Shown here: one piece after another, positions 1-9,458 of the stretch
How positions within the stretch are numbered: the stretch's first letter is position 1
Layout: the number at the start of each line of letters is the position of its first letter
Source: an uncultured Planctomycetaceae bacterium
GTDB taxonomy: Bacteria > Planctomycetota > Planctomycetia > Planctomycetales > Planctomycetaceae
Direction of reading: 5' to 3'
NCBI GenBank assembly: GCA_903858815.1
Contig: CAIOKE010000021.1
Location: 1 to 63,148 of the forward strand
DNA length: 63,148 bases
The notes under the pieces: generated by a model
What the model was told of the DNA's origin: nothing
The model's database searches: none
The model's input: the letters and a program-made list of their open reading frames with translations, nothing else
Translations under genes and position numbers: made by a program

Positions 1-66
1 ACCGAGGTGGTGCTCGGTGGTCCCGGGGGTGGTGGTGTACCGAGCTGGTGCTCGGTGGTCCCGGGG
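1..66. repeat. Two-unit direct repeat at the left edge
   Basis: Bases 1-28 and 39-66 are the same 28-bp unit with one mismatch, at a 38-bp period. Inside each unit CCGAG and CTCGG flank a 6-base spacer (GTGGTG or CTGGTG), so each copy can fold into a short hairpin. The array touches the window edge, so its true copy number is unknown. Bases 67-131 up to the P450 stop hold nothing recognisable. Confidence 0.7.
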
Positions 67-131
67 TGGTGACTGAGTGGGTGCCGTGGAGGTCGCGGTT
101 CTGCGCGGATCAGTTTTTGTGAACGGTTGTT

Positions 132-1676
132 TCAGGCGGCGCGGCGTTGAGTGGCTGGCAGGGCTGCGGGTGGCAGTTCGACGAGCGAGTGAATTGAGCC
201 GTTGACGGGGACGGTGCGTGGCAGCTGGCAGGCTGGCAGCAGGCTGGCCGGGATGGGTGTGGTTGGTCCCAGCATCGTTGAGATGACTCGGCCGTCAACA
301 GTGCAGCTGGGTTTGATCTGGAAGTGGAACCGTTTGAGCATGATGGTGAGGGCGGTACGAATTTCGACAACAGCGAGTGGTGCACCGATGCACATTCTGG
401 GTCCGGCACCGAATGGCAGATAGGCATAGGGTGAGGGAGCGATGTGTTCCCAGCGTTCCGGGATGAAGCGATCCGGTTGTTCGTAGAGATCGGCTCGATG
501 ATGTGTGATGAACTGGCTGAAAATGACGGGTGTACCGGGATTCAGCTGCAGTGGTCCGAGGCTGGTTGCTCCGGCAGTGACTCGTTGTGAGTATGAAGAC
601 GCCGGAAGGATCCGCATGCTTTCGCGGATCACGGCATCGAGGTATTTGAGTTGTTCGAGTTCATCGAGTGTGGGGACATCTCCGGCGACGTGAGTCTGCA
701 GTTCGTGTGTGAGTCTGGCGAGCACCTCGGGGTGTTGTGCCAGCAGGAACAGGGTCCAGCTGAAGGTGTGTGCTGTGGTGAGGTGTGCGGCTGCGAACAG
801 GAGTGTGGCGTGTCCGGTGAGCTGATCATCGGTCATGCTGCCGCCGGATTCGGTGGCCTGCATGAGCAGGTGCAGGATATTGAGACCATCAGAGTTTCCG
901 CTGCGGTGGCGGGCGAACATTTCGCGGATTGAGGATTCGAGTTCTTCGGCTTGCTGGAGCAGCAGTTCGTAGCCGCGGGCGAACTGGGGTGCAGACACGA
1001 GGGCGCCCATGCCGACTTCGTGATTACGGTGTGTCCAGCGATCGATTAGTCGTCCCAGTTTTTCGGCGAATTCGGGGTCATCGAGACCGAACAGGAGTGC
1101 GCTGGTCATGCGGAGCATGAACTGCACCATTTCGCCGTTCAGATCGACGTGTGATTCACGATTCCAGCGGGTGGTGAGTTCGTCTGTGAGTCGGCAGATG
1201 ATGCCGTGGTATCCGGGGAGGGCTTTTTTTGCGAAGACGTCCTTGAGTAGTCTGCGTGTATCGCGGTGTTCGGTGCCATTCTGGCTGAGCAGTCCGGAGG
1301 TGACGCGTCGTTGGGCTGAATTTCGACTGCCGCGTACGGCGAAGAACTGTGACTGGAAGGTGTCACTGTCTGCGAGTACCTGTCGGTTGAGTTCGGGAGA
1401 GAAGACGAAGGCCAGTTTTTGACCGCCTTCCTGAAGGATGGCGAGGTCACCGTGTTTGCGGTGCAAACGTCGCATGCAGGCGATGGGGTCATCAGAGAAC
1501 TGGAGCAGCGAGCCATGTTCGACGGGTGGGGCCGGAGCGCTGCCATCAATTGCGAGTGGTGCGAGTGGTGCGAGCGCAGGGGGGGGGGAGTCTGCCTGAG
1601 ATGCGTTGGCGGCAGGGAAGACGGCCAGCGAATGGCTGGCGAATGGGCAGGTTGCAGGGGGTTTAGGGGTCGACAT
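132..1676 (-). CDS. Cytochrome P450
   Basis: Predicted soluble haem-thiolate monooxygenase of about 514 residues. The haem-binding loop FGAGPRMCIGAP is present with the ligand cysteine near residue 429, and the K-helix ExxR motif appears as ESMR. The I-helix stretch reads FAAAHLTTAHT: the usual acidic residue before the conserved Thr (A/G-G-x-D/E-T-T) is Leu, which is atypical for an oxygen-activating P450. No N-terminal membrane anchor is seen; the first 40 residues are Ala/Pro-rich and probably disordered. ATG at 1676 is preferred over an in-frame TTG at 1700. No ferredoxin or reductase gene lies next to it, so redox partner and substrate are unknown. Family assignment is secure; function is not. 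Confidence 0.93.
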   Translation of the reverse strand: MSTPKPPATCPFASHSLAVFPAANASQADSPPPALAPLAPLAIDGSAPAPPVEHGSLLQFSDDPIACMRRLHRKHGDLAILQEGGQKLAFVFSPELNRQVLADSDTFQSQFFAVRGSRNSAQRRVTSGLLSQNGTEHRDTRRLLKDVFAKKALPGYHGIICRLTDELTTRWNRESHVDLNGEMVQFMLRMTSALLFGLDDPEFAEKLGRLIDRWTHRNHEVGMGALVSAPQFARGYELLLQQAEELESSIREMFARHRSGNSDGLNILHLLMQATESGGSMTDDQLTGHATLLFAAAHLTTAHTFSWTLFLLAQHPEVLARLTHELQTHVAGDVPTLDELEQLKYLDAVIRESMRILPASSYSQRVTAGATSLGPLQLNPGTPVIFSQFITHHRADLYEQPDRFIPERWEHIAPSPYAYLPFGAGPRMCIGAPLAVVEIRTALTIMLKRFHFQIKPSCTVDGRVISTMLGPTTPIPASLLPACQLPRTVPVNGSIHSLVELPPAALPATQRRAA

Positions 1677-1793
1677 CCTTGTCTTTTCCCGAGGGTTCAA
1701 TCACGAGCGAGGGCTCGCGCGATGTATGTTAGCAGAAGCGGACATTTGTGCGACTGCTGAGTCGCTGAATTTTTCGGTGGTTGGGACAGTCGA

Positions 1794-2708
1794 TCAGGAG
1801 GCTTTTGTGCGCTGGGCGTGCGGGTGGGCTTTTTCGTAGGTTTCGCGCAGTCTGCGAGTGCTGACGTGGGTGTAAATCTGGGTGGTTGTGAGACTTTTGT
1901 GTCCGAGAAGTTCCTGGACGCTGCGCAGGTCGGCTCCGCCATCGAGCAGGTGTGTGGCGAAGGTGTGTCGGAGAGTGTGTGGTGTTGTCTGCTGTGATAA
2001 GCCGGCGGTGGTGATGTGAGTTTCGAGGAGTCGTCCGATGCTGCGGGTGGTGAGTCGTCTGCCGAAGCGATTGAGGAACATGGCGAGTCGTTGTTTTTCG
2101 GAAGCTTTGGGGTCGGGCTGTCGCACTTCGAGCCAGTGATCGAGTGCTCGCGAGGCGTAGCTGCCGATGGGTGCGAGTCGTTCTTTTCGGCCTTTTCCGA
2201 GGACTCGAACGATGCCGGCTCCGCGATCCCAGTCAGAGAGGTTGAGTCCGACCAGTTCTGAGACTCGCAGTCCTGCTGAGTACATGGTTTCGAGGATTGC
2301 GCGGTCGCGGAGTCCGGCGGGGGTGGTGGCGGGTGGTGCGGTGAGCAGTGATCCGATCTGTTCGGTCGTCAGGAAGTGGGGCAGTTTGCGTCCACTGCGG
2401 GGTGTGCGGAGTGGTTTGGCGGGGTTGCTTTCGCAGATACCTTCGCGGTTGCAGTAGCGGAAGAAGCTGCGGAGGCAGGCGAGTCGTCTGGCGACGGTGG
2501 TGCGTGCGTAGCCGCATTCGTGGAGCCACGCGACATAGCTGCGGAGGATTGCGGTATCGATCTGAGCGGGGTGTGGGATGCGGCCGGTGTGTTCCTGGAG
2601 GAATTCCGCGACGTGAGCGAGGTCATCGGCGTAGGACTTGATGGTCAGTTCGGATGCATTTCGTTCGACTTTCAGGAAGCCGAGAAATCTCTGGACGGCC
2701 GAATCCAT
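1794..2708 (-). CDS. xerC: Tyrosine recombinase XerC/XerD
   Basis: Site-specific recombinase of the lambda-integrase superfamily, 304 residues, the normal Xer length. An N-terminal SAM-like core-binding domain (about 1-95) precedes the catalytic domain. Catalytic residues are visible: Arg148 (GLRVSEL), Lys172 (GKGRKER), His244 and Arg247 (HTLRH), His270 (LLGHKSL) and nucleophile Tyr279 (QIYTHVS). Xer proteins resolve chromosome dimers at dif near the terminus; no dif-like site was identified here. The gene is alone, and no attachment sites or phage genes surround it, so a housekeeping Xer is more likely than an element integrase. XerC versus XerD cannot be settled from sequence inspection alone. 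Confidence 0.9.
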   Translation of the reverse strand: MDSAVQRFLGFLKVERNASELTIKSYADDLAHVAEFLQEHTGRIPHPAQIDTAILRSYVAWLHECGYARTTVARRLACLRSFFRYCNREGICESNPAKPLRTPRSGRKLPHFLTTEQIGSLLTAPPATTPAGLRDRAILETMYSAGLRVSELVGLNLSDWDRGAGIVRVLGKGRKERLAPIGSYASRALDHWLEVRQPDPKASEKQRLAMFLNRFGRRLTTRSIGRLLETHITTAGLSQQTTPHTLRHTFATHLLDGGADLRSVQELLGHKSLTTTQIYTHVSTRRLRETYEKAHPHAQRTKAS

Positions 2709-3056
2709 GGGGATATTTTCGATGATGTGGTTGTGTTTGGCAGTGGGATCAGGTGTGTTATCGGCCGGCGGGTGTGGGGGAGTGTTCTGAATCGGTTTGG
2801 AGGGAGAGTGTGCGTAGCGGGAGTTTTCAGGATCGGGAAGGGTGGGGTGTGGTTTGTGATTGCAGCGGCAGAAACTGCTGGAGTTTATGGTTTGTGGGAT
2901 TGAAGTTTGTGGAGCAGGCGTTGCCTGAAGAATCTCGGCTTGCCGTGTGGAAATCCGAGTCTGTGACAGTGCGGGATTGAGGCGGAGGTCGTAGAATGGG
3001 CGGTGCTGCGATCAGCGGCGGCAGACTTCTTTTGGACTTGCTCATCAGGCAGCGCA
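2709..3056. other. Divergent intergenic region, xer / histidine kinase
   Basis: About 350 bp separate the divergent starts. The only structure seen is a short hairpin at 2866-2880 (CGGCAG-AAA-CTGCTG) that recurs at 30404. A GTG at 3003 in frame with the kinase gene would shorten the gap. No convincing promoter hexamers were found. Confidence 0.5.
2866..2880. repeat. Short hairpin shared with position 30404
   Basis: CGGCAG-AAA-CTGCTG forms a 6-bp stem (one G-T pair) with a 3-base loop and is followed by GGAGT. The copy at 30404-30418 has the perfect stem and the same GGAGT flank. Confidence 0.4.
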
Positions 3057-4517
3057 ATGAGTTCGGTGGAAAACTCAGGATCGGGCGGTCGATTTCCGGT
3101 GGATTCGCCGTCGGGGATTTTTCGTATACCGGCCAGTTTTCGAGCAGCGGCATCCGGTCGTTTGTTTGATCCGGTAGAGCGGGAGACGGAGGCCGAGACG
3201 ATCACTGTGCGGGTGCGGTGGTTTGGCCTTGGGATTGGGTATTTGTATGTGAATTTCGGGACGCAGGTCGGCAGTCCTCGCGAATTGAATGCGATGCTGA
3301 CTCTGGGTGCGGCGTACGCGTTGATCGACACGCTGGCCAGTTGGAAGGGTCGTCTGCTGCTGACGAATTATCGTCTGGCGATATCGCTGATGGAGGCCTT
3401 GTTTATCGGGTTGTTGTGTCATTTTGACGAGGGTGTGACCAGTCCGTTTCGATTTTACTATTTTCTGTCGCTGATGGTGTGTGCGATTCGGCATTCAGCA
3501 TCGGTGACGTGGACAACATTTGGTCTGCATTCGATCAGTTATCTGCTGCTGGGTCTGTACAGTGATGCTCAGCCACGTGGTATGCCGGATGGTGAAACAG
3601 AGCGTCATCTGGTGGTGTCCGGAATCCTGACCCTGGTATTCATGGGCTGGGGGACGTGGGCGATTGTGTCATTGACGGGATTACTGAAGCGGGCGGGTCA
3701 GCGGCTGGCGTTACTGAACGAGCAGTTGAAGTCGAATCAGCAGCATCTGGAGCGTCGCATTTCCGCCAGGACTCGTGAGCTGCAGGAATCGCAGGCGATG
3801 CTGGTGCAGCAGGAGAAGCAGGCGGCGTTTGGATTGCTGGCTGCGGGGATAGCTCATGAGGTGGGGAACCCACTGGCGTCGATCAGTTCGATAGTGCAGT
3901 TAATGAGTCGGAAGAACACGGACAGTTCGATTGGCGATCGTCTGCAGCTGGTGGATGACCAGTTACAGAGGATTCAGCGGATTCTGAAGGAGCTGACAAG
4001 GTTCAGTCGTCCGGCGAACGAGCAGATGGCGACAGCGGATGTGCATGGCGCGATCAATGATGCTCTGAACATTGCTCGATATTACGGGCGGTGGAAGGGC
4101 AAGACTGTGGTGACATCATTTGGTGAGGGTTTGCCGCGAATTCGGACGGTGCATGACCAGCTGGTGCAGGTGATGCTGAATCTGATACTGAACGCACTGG
4201 ATGCGATGCATGAGGGGGCTTCGATTGAGATTTCGACGAAGTTATTGCCTGCGGAGTCTGGTCGTTCAGAGCAGATTGCGATTCGAGTGCGGGACGAGGG
4301 TCATGGGATTTCGAAGGATGCGCAGAAGCAGATTTTCCAGCCCTATTTCACGACGAAGGATCATGGCACGGGTCTGGGACTGTTTGTGTGTCGTCAGATC
4401 ACGAAGAATTCACTGGGTGGCGACATTCAGCTGGTACGATCGGATGGTGCGGGAACGGAGTTTGAGGTGACGTTGCCGGTGCAGCGTCCTGAGGGTGTGG
4501 TACAGTCGAGTGTTTGA
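3057..4517 (+). CDS. Membrane-bound sensor histidine kinase
   Basis: Two-component sensor kinase, 486 residues from ATG 3057; an upstream GTG at 3003 would add 18. The N-terminal half holds about five or six hydrophobic segments (for example [16 protein letters not shown] and [14 protein letters not shown]), suggesting an integral-membrane sensor without a large periplasmic domain. A coiled-coil linker leads to a HisKA box with phospho-acceptor His267 ([13 protein letters not shown]). The ATPase domain shows the N box ([10 protein letters not shown]), DEGHGIS and GTGLGLF. The architecture resembles NtrB/PilS-type kinases. No response regulator is adjacent, so its partner is encoded elsewhere. 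The end lies 26 bp before the likely pyrK start, so co-transcription with pyrK and pdxA is plausible. Confidence 0.9.
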   Translation: MSSVENSGSGGRFPVDSPSGIFRIPASFRAAASGRLFDPVERETEAETITVRVRWFGLGIGYLYVNFGTQVGSPRELNAMLTLGAAYALIDTLASWKGRLLLTNYRLAISLMEALFIGLLCHFDEGVTSPFRFYYFLSLMVCAIRHSASVTWTTFGLHSISYLLLGLYSDAQPRGMPDGETERHLVVSGILTLVFMGWGTWAIVSLTGLLKRAGQRLALLNEQLKSNQQHLERRISARTRELQESQAMLVQQEKQAAFGLLAAGIAHEVGNPLASISSIVQLMSRKNTDSSIGDRLQLVDDQLQRIQRILKELTRFSRPANEQMATADVHGAINDALNIARYYGRWKGKTVVTSFGEGLPRIRTVHDQLVQVMLNLILNALDAMHEGASIEISTKLLPAESGRSEQIAIRVRDEGHGISKDAQKQIFQPYFTTKDHGTGLGLFVCRQITKNSLGGDIQLVRSDGAGTEFEVTLPVQRPEGVVQSSV

Positions 4518-4543
4518 GTCTGGCGAGTGGGAGTTGTGTGAGG

Positions 4544-5428
4544 ATGGGAACGGACAATTCTTTTCCGGGTCAATGCGCAAGTGCTCGTCAGCACACGGCG
4601 ACTGTGGCGGGTGTACGTCAGCTGGCGCGTGACACCTGGGCTGTGAAGCTGGACTGTGTGCAGCTTGGTCGGGACATTGTACCGGGGCAGTTTTTCATGA
4701 TTCGTCCGCAGCAGGGCAGTGATCCGCTGCTGGGTCGACCTTTTGCGTTGTTTGATGTGTGTCGTGATGAGTTGGGGAATGTAACGGGGGTGGAGTTTGG
4801 TTTTGTGCGAGTGGGCAAGCTGACTTCGCTGATGGCTGGCTGGCGTGAGGGTGATCGGGTGAGTGTGTGGGGGCCACTGGGGAATGGTTTTCCGGTCCCG
4901 GAGTGCGAGCATCTGATCTGTGTGGCAGGCGGCATTGGTCAGACTCCATTTCTGGCGGTGGCTCGCGAGGCTCTGGGGCATGCGATTTACGGCAGTCCCG
5001 CGCGGGTCATCCTGCAGCGTCCGCAGACGACGTCTTTGTTGTATGGCGTGCGGAGCAGCAGTTATCTGGCCGGGCTGGAAGATTTTCGTATGCCGGGACT
5101 GACCGTCGATGTGGCGACGGATGATGGTTCAGCGGGTCAGCGAGGTTATGTGACGGCGCTGCTTGAGGAGCGACTGCGATCCGGTACTGCGGGGGTGCAC
5201 GTGTATTGCTGTGGACCCGAACCGATGATGCGGGCGACGGCGACGGTGTGTGAGCGTTATGGCGTGCCGTGCTGGTTGTCTCTTGAGACTCCGATGGCCT
5301 GTGGTTTTGGTGCCTGTTTCAGCTGTGTCACGAAGGTGCGGCAACCGGACGGTGGCTGGGACTATCGTCGCACGTGCATTGAAGGTCCGGTATTTCGAGC
5401 TGAGCAGCTGGAGTTGTCGGAGCACTGA
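4544..5428 (+). CDS. pyrK: Dihydroorotate dehydrogenase electron-transfer subunit (PyrK type)
   Basis: Iron-sulfur flavoprotein subunit that passes electrons from class 1B dihydroorotate dehydrogenase to NAD+ in pyrimidine synthesis. It has a ferredoxin-reductase-like FAD domain (GRPFALFD), an NAD-binding domain ([20 protein letters not shown]) and a C-terminal [2Fe-2S] cysteine cluster ([10 protein letters not shown], then RRTC about 17 residues on). About 294 residues from ATG 4544. A TTG at 4514 overlapping the kinase stop is in frame, but the ATG has a GAGG just upstream. Its partner PyrD is not adjacent, so an electron-transfer role for another oxidoreductase cannot be excluded. pdxA follows 18 bp later. 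Confidence 0.85.
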   Translation: MGTDNSFPGQCASARQHTATVAGVRQLARDTWAVKLDCVQLGRDIVPGQFFMIRPQQGSDPLLGRPFALFDVCRDELGNVTGVEFGFVRVGKLTSLMAGWREGDRVSVWGPLGNGFPVPECEHLICVAGGIGQTPFLAVAREALGHAIYGSPARVILQRPQTTSLLYGVRSSSYLAGLEDFRMPGLTVDVATDDGSAGQRGYVTALLEERLRSGTAGVHVYCCGPEPMMRATATVCERYGVPCWLSLETPMACGFGACFSCVTKVRQPDGGWDYRRTCIEGPVFRAEQLELSEH

Positions 5429-5446
5429 GGGCTGTGGGTCTGTGTG

Positions 5447-6574
5447 ATGGGGGCTGGAATGAGTGCTGCGGTGCTGGCGATAACGACGGGTGACGTGGCG
5501 GGTATTGGCCCGGAAATCGTGGTGCGATCGCTGGATTCGGCGGCGTACCCGACTGGTGCAGAGCCGCTGGTGATTGGTTGTCTGCCGGTTCTGGAGCGGG
5601 CGGCTCGGCTGATCGGCAGTGTGCGTCGTTTTCGTCTGATTGATGCTGGTGAGTCTGGCAGTCAGTTGCGTGATCGGGTGTCGGCTATGCTGGCATCCGG
5701 TGAGACGCCGGTTTGTGACCCGTGTGCTGTGGACGCTGCGAAGGCTCCGACTGGCAGGGTGAGTGCAGCGGCGGGTGACGCGGCGTATCGCAGTCTGGTG
5801 AGTGCGATTGATCTGGCGCAATCAGGTCTGGTGGATGCGATCGTGACGGCCCCTTTGAACAAGGAGTCCCTGCATCTGGCGGGGCATCATTATCCGGGGC
5901 ATACGGAGATTCTGGCAGAGCGGTGTGGTGTGGCGGAGTATGCCATGATGCTGCATCTTCCGGAACCGGCGTTGCGACCAGTGCGTGCGTTGCTGTCCGG
6001 GGGGCAGTTGGCGACGGGAGAAGTGGGTTGTGAGGGGGTCAGTATTGTGCACGTGACGCTGCACACATCGGTGGCCAGTGTTCCGGGCTTACTGACAAAG
6101 GAGGCCGTGTCAGAAAAGATTGGTCTGATGGATCAGTTTCTGCAGAGTGCGGGGAACAGTCGTCGAGCGATTGGTGTGTGTGCGCTGAACCCGCACGGTG
6201 GTGAGCATGGATTATTCGGGGATGAGGAGTTGCGAGTGATTGAGCCGGCTGTGCGTTTGTGTCATGGGGCCATGAATGTCTCGGGGCCGCATCCGGTGGA
6301 TACTCTGGTTCGTCGCGCGGTGCTGGGGGAATTTGACGGGCTGGTGGCGATGTACCATGATCAGGGGCACATTCCGATCAAGTTGATTGGATTTGACGCG
6401 GCTGTGAATATTACGCTGGGATTGCCATTGATTCGCACCAGTCCGACTCATGGGACGGCATTTGATCGGGCGTGGCAGGCCGGTCGTCCGGCGAATGCGG
6501 CAGGTATGCTTGAGGCGGTGCGGATGGCAGAAAAAATGGCCCGTCGTCGAAGTGGAATCCGACGCGGGCCATGA
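5447..6574 (+). CDS. pdxA: 4-hydroxythreonine-4-phosphate dehydrogenase
   Basis: NAD-dependent oxidative decarboxylase of the DXP-dependent pyridoxal-5-phosphate pathway; its product condenses with deoxyxylulose phosphate through PdxJ. About 375 residues, slightly longer than typical (about 330). Diagnostic stretches are TTGDVAGIGPEIV at the N terminus, TAPLNKESLHLAGHHYPGHT, LNPHGGEHGLFG, MYHDQGHIPIKL and TSPTHGTAFD; the conserved histidines are metal ligands in the family. Possible starts are GTG 5444, ATG 5447 and ATG 5459; the last gives a more typical N terminus. It closes the kinase-pyrK-pdxA run and converges on the next gene with only 23 bp between the stops. Confidence 0.94.
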   Translation: MGAGMSAAVLAITTGDVAGIGPEIVVRSLDSAAYPTGAEPLVIGCLPVLERAARLIGSVRRFRLIDAGESGSQLRDRVSAMLASGETPVCDPCAVDAAKAPTGRVSAAAGDAAYRSLVSAIDLAQSGLVDAIVTAPLNKESLHLAGHHYPGHTEILAERCGVAEYAMMLHLPEPALRPVRALLSGGQLATGEVGCEGVSIVHVTLHTSVASVPGLLTKEAVSEKIGLMDQFLQSAGNSRRAIGVCALNPHGGEHGLFGDEELRVIEPAVRLCHGAMNVSGPHPVDTLVRRAVLGEFDGLVAMYHDQGHIPIKLIGFDAAVNITLGLPLIRTSPTHGTAFDRAWQAGRPANAAGMLEAVRMAEKMARRRSGIRRGP

Positions 6575-6597
6575 AGCGGAGTTTGTGAGCGGAGTGA

Positions 6598-7185
6598 TCA
6601 GGGTTTTGCGGGGCTGTTGGAGCTGGAGGAGGCGGGTGCGGCAGCAGCAGGTGCAGCGGCTTTGGCGAGAGTTGGGTCGACGGGTTTGTAGACCATCACC
6701 ATGACCATTCCGAGTGCTGCGATGACCAGTCCGGCATAGAACTGTGGTGCGGGTGCGGGCAGTTTCTGACCATGAGCAAAGATGGTCATGGATGCGATGG
6801 TGTTGATGATAGGTGCACCGGCGAAGACCAGTGGGGCGACGAGCAGTGGTCCGGTGATTCTGTTTGTGAGAATGGAGGCATCACGTGTGGCGAAGATCAC
6901 GCAGAGAGCGCCGACGGCACCGGCGATTCCGGCCAGCAGACCCCAGATGAGGCTACCGGTGTCCCAGTTGACATTGGGCTTGGCGGTGGGGTCATTTTTC
7001 AGGACGAAGATGAACAGACTGGGGACAAGAACAGCGACAAGGAAGTAGGCGACGCCGACCATCAGGAATGCGCGCAGGTTGCTGCCGATCTTCGTTGTGG
7101 CAAGGTGGACCAGAGGAACGTAGACGCCCCAGGACAAAGCGGCACCGGCGACAAAGGTAGCGACCAACAGCCATTTAGGATTCAT
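6598..7185 (-). CDS. Small multi-spanning membrane protein, possibly DMT/EamA-like
   Basis: About 195 residues from ATG 7185; an upstream in-frame start at 7251 would add a hydrophilic 22-residue tail. Hydrophobic segments include WLLVATFVAGAALSWGVYVPL, AFLMVGVAYFLVAVLVPSLFIFVL, GLLAGIAGAVGALCVIFA, an ITGPLLVAPLVFAG segment and YAGLVIAALGMVMVMVY, giving about five or six spans. The C terminus is an Ala/Pro/Ser-rich tail. The glycine-rich helix pattern resembles half-size drug/metabolite transporters, but that is inference from composition; the substrate is unknown. It is convergent with pdxA and shares no strand with close neighbours. Confidence 0.75.
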   Translation of the reverse strand: MNPKWLLVATFVAGAALSWGVYVPLVHLATTKIGSNLRAFLMVGVAYFLVAVLVPSLFIFVLKNDPTAKPNVNWDTGSLIWGLLAGIAGAVGALCVIFATRDASILTNRITGPLLVAPLVFAGAPIINTIASMTIFAHGQKLPAPAPQFYAGLVIAALGMVMVMVYKPVDPTLAKAAAPAAAAPASSSSNSPAKP

Positions 7186-7365
7186 ATTCGGGTCCTGTTT
7201 CTGATGTGCCCTGTAATCTGCGGAGGAAAAGGGGGCCATGGGTTTCCGCACTGCAGTTGCGTAGCGGTCTCCGGTGCCTTCCTGTGTGGCGGATTGTAGG
7301 TGGGAAACCGGAGTGGCAACAGCCCGGAGTCAGCAGATGGGGCTGATTCCCGAGCGTCAGGTGTT

Positions 7366-7412
7366 GAAAAAAATTCCCCGCTGTCGGTTCAGGGAACAGA
7401 CAACGGGGAATT
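7366..7412 (-). terminator. Intrinsic terminator after the repeat-rich secreted protein
   Basis: AATTCCCCG (7372-7380) pairs with CGGGGAATT (7404-7412), and the stem extends inward past one mismatch by 4 bp. On the minus strand it is followed by a run of seven T. It lies 60 bp beyond the stop of the 7473-9458 gene. Confidence 0.75.
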
Positions 7413-7472
7413 CGGAGGGGATCGTCGCGTTGATCCTGTCTTCCGTGGCCCGCCGTTCAGCGGGTTACGGGA

Positions 7473-9458
7473 CTACAGGAAAGATGCTGGTGCAGCGTAG
7501 AGCTGGTCGAGTACGGAGAGGGCTGTGGGATCGGCACTGGAGGTCGCATTCATCAGTCTGTAGGGCAGGTTGTACAGGTCGTTGAAACTGGTGATTCGAG
7601 TTCCGGCGGCGGATTTGCTGCCGTTCCAGAGGTAGTAGTCACCGGTATTTGTGAGGAAGTACCAGCGGTTATCGAAGCCGCGATACCAGCGTACTTCGGC
7701 CCCATTGAACAGCCAACCTTTGGTGTCGGGGCGGAATTCGGCCAGTTTGAGTGAGGTTTTTGCGGCGTATTCGCGTTCGGTCTGTGGCAGCTGCGTTTCC
7801 GCGTTCGTCAGCAGTTCGGGGTTTTCGTGGTAGCGTCCGTCCAGTCGAGACACGACTTTTCCGGTGGCTTTGGGAGATTTGTCCCAGCGAGTGAGTGTTC
7901 CATCGGGAGTGATGAAGTACCAGTCGCCGGCCTTTCCGCGGAGCCACTTTTCGTTGAGTCCGCCCCAGTTGGTATTGCTGGCTGGTGCGACGGACAGTTC
8001 GAGGCTGCGATCGAGTCGAGCAGCAGTGGCTTTGAGGAGATCGTCAGAGACGGACGAGTCGCGGACGGCTTTGGCTTCTGTGAGAAGTTCGGGTTTGACG
8101 AAGAAGGAGTTGTCCAGTACTGCGACGCGGGTTCCATTGGCACCGGCTTTCCCATCCCACTGATAGAGTGATCCATCGGGCGTGATGAAGTACCAGTTGC
8201 TGCCGCGGCCGCGCAGCCATTTTTCACCTTTGCCGCCATTGTTTTCGTAGAAAGTGGACAACGCGGTCAGGGCCAGTGACTGGTCGAGTTCGTAGGCTTC
8301 CCGAGCATTCTGTTCAAGCGGAGCGAGCGTCTGTCCGACGCCGAGGAAGACTGCGGCAAGGGATTGTCCGACCGCCACAGTGGTGCCGGAAGCGATGACA
8401 GGCCAGTTGGCGGGGAACTTCTTTGCCGGGTCACCATCTTCGAAGGTCAGACGTCCGTAGCCTTTGGCATTCGCGGTGATTGTACCGACGACAGCGCTGC
8501 CGACTTTGACGGTCTGGGCGGAACCTGCCGGGACATTCCAGATTTCGACGCGGAACTGGCGTTTGGGAGTTGTGGAGCCGGTGGGTGTCCATGTTTCCCA
8601 GGCGACGACGCCAGCTGCTTTGGTGGCGCTGACCAGTGGCATACTGAGGTGTATGCCTGACGTGCTGAAGGGTATTCGATCAGCCGTTTTGCGGGCGTAG
8701 GTGGATGAGAGTTTGTTGCCGATAGTGACCGCGGCGCCGTCAGTAACGGCAGGGAAGCCGGCAGGGAACGCGGTGTAGCCACCGCGTGCCTTGTCGGAGT
8801 ATTTCAGTGAGGCCTGTCCGAGAGCATTGGTTGTGATGGAACCGGCGGCCTTGCCGCCTATGGTTACTGGGTAGTTGGTATTGGGCAGCAGGTTGTAGAC
8901 AGAGAGTTCCAGTCGTCGCTTTTGTCCCGTGCCTTCAGCCTCGGATTCAAATTCGGTTTCGAGGATTTCTTTGGCGGTCGACACGCTGCTGGCGGAGAGG
9001 CTGGCGAGGACGCGGTCATCGTCGTCTTCCAGATGCAGGCGACCGGAAATGGGAGTGTCCGTGAGGGACGGGTTCTGCGGATTTCCGCGGAACACGGCGG
9101 TGATCTGCATACCGGTGGTGGGGGCCGGCAGGTTCAGAGTCCCACTGCCACCGTGATTGTGTTCGTCGTGGTTGAAGTCGAAACGTCCGAGGCCCTTTTC
9201 GTCGGTAACGAACTGACCGACCTGCTGGCCATTGACCTGAGCTTCCCAGAGCCCCCATGCGGCGTTCCAGAGTCGCAGTTCGAATTTGTGGCGACCGTCA
9301 GATTCGGCTTCATATTCCAGTTGTCCGATGGTGGTATCGGTACCGGTGAGGGTGGCGACGAATTTCTGGTCACCTGACAACAATAAACGCTGCTCGACCG
9401 ATTCCACTGAGATCAGCGGAGCGACGGGATTGGTGCGACGATTGCGGCGGGTCAGCAT
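7473..9458 (-). CDS. Planctomycete secreted repeat protein with LEPR-like N terminus
   Basis: 661 residues. The N terminus is basic (MLTRRNRRTNP) and leads into VEQRLLLSGD (21-30), a variant of the LEPRxLLSG motif that opens many large planctomycete exported proteins. Two internal repeat families are visible. In the first half, beta-rich units at about 33-146, 166-260 and 281-375 share a pattern of W/L-E-hydrophobic strands followed by VG-x-I/F-T-x-N/D-x-x-G-x-G/A. In the second half, three units with period about 86-91 carry WLRGRGSNWYFITPDG (414), WLRGKAGDWYFITPDG (505) and WYRGFDNRWYFLTNTG (591). The first family resembles CHRD-like repeats, which is inference. Cell-surface or secreted location is likely; no catalytic motif was seen. 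It is monocistronic with its own terminator. Confidence 0.85.
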   Translation of the reverse strand: MLTRRNRRTNPVAPLISVESVEQRLLLSGDQKFVATLTGTDTTIGQLEYEAESDGRHKFELRLWNAAWGLWEAQVNGQQVGQFVTDEKGLGRFDFNHDEHNHGGSGTLNLPAPTTGMQITAVFRGNPQNPSLTDTPISGRLHLEDDDDRVLASLSASSVSTAKEILETEFESEAEGTGQKRRLELSVYNLLPNTNYPVTIGGKAAGSITTNALGQASLKYSDKARGGYTAFPAGFPAVTDGAAVTIGNKLSSTYARKTADRIPFSTSGIHLSMPLVSATKAAGVVAWETWTPTGSTTPKRQFRVEIWNVPAGSAQTVKVGSAVVGTITANAKGYGRLTFEDGDPAKKFPANWPVIASGTTVAVGQSLAAVFLGVGQTLAPLEQNAREAYELDQSLALTALSTFYENNGGKGEKWLRGRGSNWYFITPDGSLYQWDGKAGANGTRVAVLDNSFFVKPELLTEAKAVRDSSVSDDLLKATAARLDRSLELSVAPASNTNWGGLNEKWLRGKAGDWYFITPDGTLTRWDKSPKATGKVVSRLDGRYHENPELLTNAETQLPQTEREYAAKTSLKLAEFRPDTKGWLFNGAEVRWYRGFDNRWYFLTNTGDYYLWNGSKSAAGTRITSFNDLYNLPYRLMNATSSADPTALSVLDQLYAAPASFL

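Noticed and set aside
1794-2708. Xer recombinase as integrase of a mobile element
   Set aside because: No attachment repeats, tRNA target or phage/plasmid genes nearby; sequence length and motifs fit chromosomal Xer.
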